DNA of 9,119 bases, taken from contig JBBRNO010000203.1 of the NCBI GenBank assembly GCA_038230275.1, forward strand, positions 1-9,119, written 5' to 3'. Shown here one piece after another: positions 1 to 4,334 of the stretch (positions within the stretch are counted from its first letter, which is position 1; every line of letters begins with the position of its first letter). The translations under genes were made by a program, and so were the position numbers. The notes under the pieces were generated by a model. That model searched no databases, was not told the DNA's origin, and worked only from the letters and a program-made list of their open reading frames with translations. The DNA comes from JANXXV01 sp038230275 (lineage in GTDB: Bacteria > Acidobacteriota > Terriglobia > Bryobacterales > Bryobacteraceae).

Positions 1-117
1 TCGCTGCTGCTCACGTTGATTGTCACGCCGGTCGCCTACTCCGTTTTCGACGATCTCGGAGCGTTGGTCAGCCGCCGCCGCGTTTCAATCCCAAAGGCCA
101 GTCCTGTCACCCAATGA
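1..117 (+). CDS. C-terminal end of RND efflux permease (partial)
   Basis: This is the last 38 codons of a gene that begins before the window, ending at TGA 115-117. The translated end has a hydrophobic stretch (LLLTLIVTPVAY) followed by SVFDDLGALVSRRR and a short polar tail. A last transmembrane helix running into a V-x-P-V-x-Y-S-x-x-D-D-L signature and a basic cytoplasmic tail is typical of the C-terminus of AcrB/HAE1-type RND transporters, the inner-membrane proton-driven pumps of tripartite efflux systems. That family assignment comes from memory of the family, and only the tail is visible, so substrate and subfamily cannot be told. No outer-membrane factor gene follows, although one often does in such operons. 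Confidence 0.82.
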   Translation, partial: SLLLTLIVTPVAYSVFDDLGALVSRRRVSIPKASPVTQ

Positions 118-233
118 AGACACTGATCACCACACTGTTCCCGGGGCCGGTACGGCCGACTCCATTGACGCCAGCGGAGTCAAGCGCAGCCTGTTGCAGA
201 TCGTTGAGATCAAAGGAACTGGTAACGCGATGA
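114..233 (+). CDS. Small ORF coupled to the RND stop, possibly a remnant
   Basis: An ATG at 114 overlaps the permease stop codon as ATGA and opens a 39-codon frame ending at TGA 231-233. The product starts MKTLITTLFPGPVRP, which resembles the start of a signal peptide, but it becomes Pro/Ser/Cys-rich without a recognisable domain. The overlap suggests translational coupling to the efflux gene. It may be a chance ORF, or the truncated start of a former downstream gene such as an outer-membrane efflux factor. I do not recognise the product. Confidence 0.22.
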   Translation: MKTLITTLFPGPVRPTPLTPAESSAACCRSLRSKELVTR

Positions 234-442
234 CCGGCCCGCTGGTGGGGCGTCGCGGCGGCGGTGATTCAGGAAAGAGCGGACACTTGATTGGAAAGGT
301 GTGGGCCGTGCATGACGCACCGAAAAAATGGGGTGCCGACTGGACCGGCCGGAGCCGTGACCGTAAGGGAGCGGTTGGGAATGAATAAGTTATTTCCAGC
401 CCTCTTACGCCCGGTAGACTTCACCAAGTCCACACAACGGCC
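118..442. other. Intergenic region between RND gene and cyclase gene
   Basis: This gap of about 325 bases has no convincing complete gene apart from the weak 39-codon ORF at its left edge. A 122-codon plus-strand frame (20-388) starts inside the permease in another frame and shows no domain logic, so I do not call it. On the minus strand a stop-bounded frame at 107-268 without a start codon reads somewhat protein-like. The right part holds the palindrome CCGGCCGG (345-352) and a short hairpin (360-375). The promoter of the cyclase gene should lie in the last 60 bases. The best I can see is TTATTT (390-395) and TAGACT (415-420) with a 19-nt spacer, which is weak. Confidence 0.6.
345..375. repeat. 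Palindrome plus small hairpin, possible dispersed intergenic element
   Basis: CCGGCCGG (345-352) is a perfect 8-bp palindrome. It is followed by ACCG (360-363), an 8-nt loop and CGGT (372-375), which can fold as a short hairpin. The string around 353-375 (AGCCGTGACCGTAAGGGAGC and onward) looks to me like a short element that recurs between genes in Solibacter-like genomes. That is an impression from memory and no second clear copy exists in this window. Confidence 0.3.
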
Positions 443-1417
443 ATGACTTTCCCAAAATCCCTCCCCGTACTGTTGGCCGCCGCCATCGCGGCGCTCGCAC
501 AGCCAGTGCAGCAGGTAGACAAGGCAACCGTCGACGTCTGGATGAAAGAGTTATCGAACTGGGGCCGCTGGGGCCAGGCCGACCAGATGGGCACCGTCAA
601 TCTCATCACCCCAACCAAGCGGAAAAGCGCCGCGGCACTGGTGAAAGAGGGCTTTTCGGTCTCCCTCTCCAGCGATGCCGACACGGTCAAGTCGGTGGAA
701 AACTCTAAACCCTTCGGCCACCGGATGACGTCGATGGGAACCGATCCAAAGCCGATGTTCGCCATGGACACCTACACCATGGATTACCACGGCCTGGTGC
801 TCACGCACCTCGATTCGCTCTCGCACATGTTCTATGCCGGCAAGGTCTATAACGGCTACTCTCAAGCGGAGATCAACAGTCGCGGAGCGCAGCAGCTGGC
901 CGTCACGGCGTTCAAGAATGGGTTCGTTTCGCGCGGCATTCTCATGGACATCCCGCGGCTGAAAGGAGTGAAGTATCTGGAACTGTCCACGCCCATCTAT
1001 CCGGCCGATCTCGATGCCTGGGAGAAAAAAGCCGGCATCAAAGCCGGCTCGGGCGACATCGTTTTCATCCGAACGGGCCGCTGGGCAAGGCGTGCGGAAA
1101 AAGGGCAATGGAACACGGAGCAAGCAGCCGCTGGAATGCATGTGTCGTGCGCGAGATGGTTCCATCAGCGCGACGTCGCCATCGTCGGCAGCGATACGCA
1201 CGGCGAACTGATGCCGTCTCCAGTGCCGGGCATCGCATTTCCTATCCATCAACTTCTGCTCATCGCGATGGGTACGCCAATGATCGACAACTGCGATCTG
1301 GAGGCACTCAGTGCCGCCGCAGCCGCGCGTAATCGATGGGAGTTTCAGTTGACCGCCGCCCCGCTGGCAGTACCTCGAGGGACCGGCTCGCCGGTCAATC
1401 CCATTGCCACCTTCTAG
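443..1417 (+). CDS. Exported cyclase-family (PF04199) metal-dependent hydrolase
   Basis: The 324-residue product belongs to the cyclase family, which includes kynurenine formamidase and isatin hydrolase: metal-dependent enzymes that open amide or lactam bonds in small molecules. Residues 1-19 form a short signal peptide (MTFPKSLPVLLAAAIAALA, likely cut before QPVQQ), pointing to the periplasm. The mature start has the NWGRWGQADQMGTVNLI stretch (about 39-55) typical of longer family members. The metal-binding motif is at 116-128 (HGLVLTHLDSLSH), with H122, D124 and H128 retained. It departs from the canonical HxGTHxDxPxH at the first His, the Gly and the Pro. MFYAGKVYNGY follows, and a second conserved-looking segment SDTHGELMPSP lies at 250-260. 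There is no strong ribosome binding site; the ATG at 443 is chosen because it gives a clean signal peptide. The 3' end overlaps the next gene by up to 14 nt, so the two are probably cotranscribed. Substrate unknown. Confidence 0.88.
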   Translation: MTFPKSLPVLLAAAIAALAQPVQQVDKATVDVWMKELSNWGRWGQADQMGTVNLITPTKRKSAAALVKEGFSVSLSSDADTVKSVENSKPFGHRMTSMGTDPKPMFAMDTYTMDYHGLVLTHLDSLSHMFYAGKVYNGYSQAEINSRGAQQLAVTAFKNGFVSRGILMDIPRLKGVKYLELSTPIYPADLDAWEKKAGIKAGSGDIVFIRTGRWARRAEKGQWNTEQAAAGMHVSCARWFHQRDVAIVGSDTHGELMPSPVPGIAFPIHQLLLIAMGTPMIDNCDLEALSAAAAARNRWEFQLTAAPLAVPRGTGSPVNPIATF

Positions 1418-3329
1418 AAGGACGAATGCACGCCTCCTCTCCTATGTCGTAGCGCTCCTGCCGGTAATGAACCAGCCAGTTCGCCTGTTGCAAGCGAACC
1501 TTCGTGAAACCGATGCCGCCGTCGATCCTGCCCGCATCGTGCAACAGGTGGCGGACTTCCCCGCCAACGCTCTGTTGATCGGCATGGGCGGCATCGTCGC
1601 AGTCTACCCAACCAAAGCGCCATTTCACTACCCCAGCCCGCACGTGCCCAACGGCACCGATTTCTTCGGTTCGGTACCGAAGCAAGCGCACGCCCGCAAA
1701 ATCCACGTGGTCGGCCGCTTCGACTACCCCGAATGGTACTTTCGCCGCGCCAATGGCCAGCCCATCATTTACAACGGACTGAACTCCACCTGCATCAACG
1801 GGGGGTACTATCGTGGCGCCGCATTGGCTATCCTGACTGAGGCATTGGAACGCTATCCGGTGGACGCGCTGTTCTTCAACTTGTTCGGCAATCCAGCCGC
1901 CGATTACAGCGGAAACGCCCTCGGAACCTGCCACTGCGATGCATGCCAGGCACGCTTCCGCGCCCGCTATCGTCGCGCCGTCCCCGAAACGCCCGATGCC
2001 GAATACCGTGAATTCCTCGAAACCGCGAAGCTGGAAGTGGCTCGAGAGATCGCTGGCTTAATCCATGCCAAACGCCCGGCTGCGGGCCTGTTCACTTACA
2101 TTCAAGACGAAACAGACGCCATCACTTCGGAATCCAACACGGCCGTGGATCGTCCGCTTCCACTTTGGCCTTACTCCGCCAGTGACAACGTCAACCGCGC
2201 CCGCAACTCGCAGCCGGACAAGATGGCTTTCAATCTTTGCATCGGCTTCGTAGACATTCCCTATCGCTTCGCCACCGTCCCGCAACCGGAGATCCGCGCG
2301 CGCTTATACCAAAACGTGGCCAACGGCGCAGGTCCGGCCTTCGTGGCCTTGGGTACGCTGGATCAGGAAGACCGCAACGGCATCCAGGCCGCACAGGAAC
2401 TGTTTGCCTGGCACGCTCAATACGAAGACCTCTACGTCGGCCAAAAGAGCACGGCCCGTGTCCTCTTGCTAGGTGGACACGGCAACGCCTATCGCGGATT
2501 CTTCCGGATTCTTACAGAGCGGCACATTCCCTTCGCAGTCCTCGACAATCAATCCTGGCTCGACGACAAGTCTAAGAAATCCGATTTGGTGATTGCGCCG
2601 GAAGGCGCGCCGAAGGATATCGAACGCTACGTACAAGAAGGCGGGCGTCTGCTAGTGGCGGGCACCAAGCCTCCACCAATGTTCGCCGGCAGTAGCATAC
2701 AACTTTGGAAGAACACGCGCTCAGCTTACCTAAGGGTGGGCGATCACGCAATGTTCCCCTCGCTGAAGAATACCGGCATTCTATTTCTGGATGGCGAAGT
2801 CCTGGAATTCCCGCCGCAGGCAAAACCGCTGCTCACCTTGACTCCGCCCGCCATGTTCGGCCCTCCGGAAAAAGTGGCACTCGATCGTCAGGCAACCGAA
2901 ACGCCCGGCCTGCTTCTCGCCGCATTCGGTAAGGGCGCAGTAGCGTATGTGCCCTGGGATTTGAGCGGTCTCTATTTTCGCCACGGGTCGGAAGCCCACG
3001 CAGGATTCGCTGCGGACTTGATCGATCACCTGTTGCCGCAGGGCAGGCAATTGCGCACCAACGCCCATCCCCTGGTAGGAATTACCGTGATGCAGCAACC
3101 GGCCACGCATCGAACTTTGTTGCACCAGGTCAACCTCTCCGGGCATTCGCAGACTTCGTACTTCCGCCCCATCGAAATGCGCGATATAAAGCTAGATCTC
3201 GCCGGCGACTTCTCGCAGGCGAGATCCATAAAGCTCAATCAGAAAATTACTGTTACCAAATCCGGCGGGCGCAGTCGCTTTAGCCTTCCCGCCCTCGGAG
3301 ATTACGATGTCCTCGTATTGGATCAGTAG
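1404..3329 (+). CDS. HypoGHL6-type glycosyl-hydrolase-like protein with GATase-like domain
   Basis: The product is up to 641 residues. Residues ~26-330 resemble the hypothetical glycosyl hydrolase 6 family (PF14871-like TIM barrel): VRLLQANLRETD, then LLIGMGGIVAVYPTKAPFHY (58-76), STCINGGYY (128-136), and the cysteine motif TCHCDACQARFRARY (175-189, with C176, H177, C178 and C181), a likely metal site. Residues ~350-425 (ARVLLLGGHGNAYRGFF ... VQEGGRLLVAG) resemble the amidotransferase-like domain found after the barrel in GH42-type enzymes. The end (~555-641) is probably a beta-sandwich. A role on a glycan is inferred from fold only. The start is uncertain: TTG 1404 overlaps the cyclase stop and gives an Arg-rich leader plus a short hydrophobic run (LLSYVVALLPV), which would suit export, while ATG 1467 would give 620 residues and no leader. 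Neither has a good ribosome binding site. It converges on the Gly-rich gene with a 7-nt overlap. Confidence 0.78.
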   Translation: MPPSRRTNARLLSYVVALLPVMNQPVRLLQANLRETDAAVDPARIVQQVADFPANALLIGMGGIVAVYPTKAPFHYPSPHVPNGTDFFGSVPKQAHARKIHVVGRFDYPEWYFRRANGQPIIYNGLNSTCINGGYYRGAALAILTEALERYPVDALFFNLFGNPAADYSGNALGTCHCDACQARFRARYRRAVPETPDAEYREFLETAKLEVAREIAGLIHAKRPAAGLFTYIQDETDAITSESNTAVDRPLPLWPYSASDNVNRARNSQPDKMAFNLCIGFVDIPYRFATVPQPEIRARLYQNVANGAGPAFVALGTLDQEDRNGIQAAQELFAWHAQYEDLYVGQKSTARVLLLGGHGNAYRGFFRILTERHIPFAVLDNQSWLDDKSKKSDLVIAPEGAPKDIERYVQEGGRLLVAGTKPPPMFAGSSIQLWKNTRSAYLRVGDHAMFPSLKNTGILFLDGEVLEFPPQAKPLLTLTPPAMFGPPEKVALDRQATETPGLLLAAFGKGAVAYVPWDLSGLYFRHGSEAHAGFAADLIDHLLPQGRQLRTNAHPLVGITVMQQPATHRTLLHQVNLSGHSQTSYFRPIEMRDIKLDLAGDFSQARSIKLNQKITVTKSGGRSRFSLPALGDYDVLVLDQ

Positions 3330-4150
3330 TCCGAGTAAACATCTGGATAGCATGGCGCGGGTTGCCAGTATCCCCAACCGTCGTAATAGCCGCAGCCCGA
3401 ATCGGTGTAGTAGCCATACCCGAACGGAATGCCGATTCCGTATCCGTAGTACGGGCGTGCCCAGAAGCTGCCGCCGTAATAATAGCCCCTTCCGGCATAG
3501 AATCGACCGACGTTGTAACCGCCCCGTCCACCGTAGTATCCGCCAGAGTATCCGCGTCCACCGCTGTAGTAGCTTCGTCCACCGTTATAATAATTGTGGC
3601 CGCCATTGTAATAGCTCTGGTTTCCGCCCGAGTAGCTCCGCCCACCGTTGGAGTAAGCCCGATTCCCGCCCGAGTAACTGCGGCCGCCGTTCGAATAGTT
3701 CTGTCCACCGCCGGAATAGCCTCGCCCGCCGTTGGAATAATTCTGTCCACCACCCGAGTAGCCTCGCCCGCCGTTGGAATAGTTCTGTCCACCACCCGAG
3801 TAGCCTCGCCCGCCGTTGGAATAATTCTGTCCACCACCCGAGTAGCCTCGCCCGCCGTTGGAATAATTCTGTCCACCACCCGAGTAGCCTCGAACACCGC
3901 CGGAACCGCCAGAAGATCCACGGCTTGCACCGGACGGCGCCGAATTGCCCTGTCCGCCGCCTGAAATCGACCCGCCCGACGAGCTACCACCACCACCCCG
4001 AGACGATCCGCCGCCGCCGCGTCCGCCGCCGCCTCCCCCTCCGCGTTCACCGCCTCCCCCTCCGCGCTGTGCCATTGCGGCGGCAGGAGCCAATGCCAGA
4101 ATGACGGCGCTTAGCAGAATCGGAATTCCAACATTTCTAAAAGTTTTCAT
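3323..4150 (-). CDS. Secreted Gly/Tyr-rich repeat protein
   Basis: I start this gene at ATG 4150-4148, which has a strong GGAGG five bases upstream and gives a clear signal peptide (MKTFRNVGIPILLSAVILAL then APAAAMA, cut before QRGGG at about residue 27). An upstream in-frame ATG at 4264 would add 38 residues before the signal and is unlikely. The 275-residue product has four zones: the signal peptide; poly-Gly/Ser/Arg (28-84); a 14-residue tandem repeat GGRGYSGGGQNYSN in five clear and about two worn copies (85-182); and a Gly/Tyr/Trp-rich tail (183-275) with only two cysteines, C253 and C267, near the end, which may pair. Similar low-complexity Gly/Tyr secreted proteins occur in acidobacteria, but their function is not established. 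Surface coat, matrix or adhesive roles are guesses. It is divergent from the PSD1 gene and convergent with the glycosyl-hydrolase-like gene. Confidence 0.85.
   Translation of the reverse strand: MKTFRNVGIPILLSAVILALAPAAAMAQRGGGGGERGGGGGGGRGGGGSSRGGGGSSSGGSISGGGQGNSAPSGASRGSSGGSGGVRGYSGGGQNYSNGGRGYSGGGQNYSNGGRGYSGGGQNYSNGGRGYSGGGQNYSNGGRGYSGGGQNYSNGGRSYSGGNRAYSNGGRSYSGGNQSYYNGGHNYYNGGRSYYSGGRGYSGGYYGGRGGYNVGRFYAGRGYYYGGSFWARPYYGYGIGIPFGYGYYTDSGCGYYDGWGYWQPAPCYPDVYSDY
3605..3898 (-). repeat. 42-bp tandem repeat (minisatellite) inside the Gly-rich gene
   Basis: Seven consecutive 42-bp units start at 3605, 3647, 3689, 3731, 3773, 3815 and 3857. Units 3731-3772 and 3815-3856 are identical. Unit 3773-3814 differs from them by one base (G at 3782). 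The last unit differs at its final seven bases. The two leftmost units are clearly diverged. The period is a multiple of three, so copy-number change keeps the reading frame and alters the protein by 14 residues per step. The same region creates long false open frames on the opposite strand. Confidence 0.95.
4029..4066 (-). repeat. 17-bp direct repeat with 21-bp period, G-rich on coding strand
   Basis: The string CCGCCTCCCCCTCCGCG occurs at 4029-4045 and again at 4050-4066. On the coding (minus) strand this is a run of GGAGGGGGAGGCGG-type tracts encoding RGGGGGE twice. The closely spaced G tracts could form a two-tetrad or larger G-quadruplex near the 5' end of the Gly-rich reading frame. Confidence 0.8.
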
Positions 4151-4235
4151 GACGGCCTCCATCTCTCGCTCGATGAATATGCAATTGCCCGGCCAAACTG
4201 TAAGCGTTGCTGCAAAATGGTTTAGCGCATTCCAT
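4137..4235 (-). CDS. Possible 32-aa upstream (leader) ORF of the Gly-rich gene
   Basis: On the minus strand an ATG at 4235-4233 follows AGGAGG (4246-4241) with a five-base spacer, the best ribosome binding site in the window. The frame runs 32 codons (MECAKPFCSNAYSLAGQLHI and on) to TAG at 4139-4137. It therefore overlaps the first 14 bases of the Gly-rich gene in a different frame. The peptide has no signal or recognisable domain. It could be a coupled leader peptide that controls translation of the downstream gene, or a chance frame after a fortuitous purine tract. Confidence 0.4.
   Translation of the reverse strand: MECAKPFCSNAYSLAGQLHIHRARDGGRHENF
4156..4160 (-). promoter_or_regulatory. 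Ribosome binding site deciding the Gly-rich gene start
   Basis: GGAGG on the minus strand sits five bases before the ATG at 4150. It settles the start there rather than at the upstream in-frame ATG at 4264. Confidence 0.75.
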
Positions 4236-4240
4236 AATTC

Positions 4241-4246
4241 CCTCCT
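4241..4246 (-). promoter_or_regulatory. Consensus Shine-Dalgarno of the upstream ORF
   Basis: AGGAGG on the minus strand lies five bases before the ATG at 4235. A full consensus site is notable because most genes in this window have weak or no visible sites. Confidence 0.5.
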
Positions 4247-4255
4247 CTGGCTGAA

Positions 4256-4272
4256 AACCACCAATCGTGGTT
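4256..4272. promoter_or_regulatory. Inverted repeat AACCAC-N5-GTGGTT, possible operator
   Basis: Two perfect 6-bp arms are separated by five bases (CAATC) in the divergent control region. The 17-bp size and symmetry fit a dimeric repressor or activator site that could serve both flanking transcription units. No second copy is seen in the window. Confidence 0.35.
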
Positions 4273-4334
4273 CAAGTAAACCGCCATCACCCCTGGCCCT
4301 GCGTTTTCAGATAGAATCTTGAACAAGAAGCCGT

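Larger units (their letters stand above)
4151..4334. other. Divergent control region between Gly-rich and PSD1 genes
   Basis: This 184-bp gap must hold promoters for both the Gly-rich gene (minus) and the PSD1-DUF1501 pair (plus). For the plus gene, TAGAAT at 4312-4317 is a fair -10 box, but I see no good -35. For the minus gene, a TTACAG (-35-like) followed 17 bases later by an ATATTC (-10-like) is readable around 4173-4201, also weak. The inverted repeat at 4256-4272 and the upstream ORF on the minus strand are listed separately. Confidence 0.45.

Noticed and set aside
20..388. 122-codon plus-strand frame
   Set aside because: It starts inside the RND gene in another frame, runs across the intergenic element and has no domain-like pattern.
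551..1252. 233-codon minus-strand frame opposite the cyclase gene
   Set aside because: It is an antisense shadow rich in Arg/His/Val with no motif, while the plus strand holds a clear family match.
3605..3898. Regularly spaced repeats as a CRISPR array
   Set aside because: The units abut without unique spacers, are in frame with a protein gene, and no cas gene is present.
3280..4050. 256-codon minus-strand frame overlapping the Gly-rich gene
   Set aside because: It is a shifted reading of the same repeat (recurring GEATRVVDR), with no signal peptide or ribosome site, and it crosses the convergent gene's end.
3307..4104. Long plus-strand frames (265 and 200 codons) opposite the Gly-rich gene
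   Set aside because: They are antisense readings of the 42-bp repeat and the Gly codons, giving repetitive Arg/Ser/His or Val/Ala strings. The minus frame has the signal peptide and ribosome site.
4151..4264. In-frame N-terminal extension of the Gly-rich protein from ATG 4264
   Set aside because: It would bury the signal peptide behind 38 residues. GGAGG before ATG 4150 gives the natural start.
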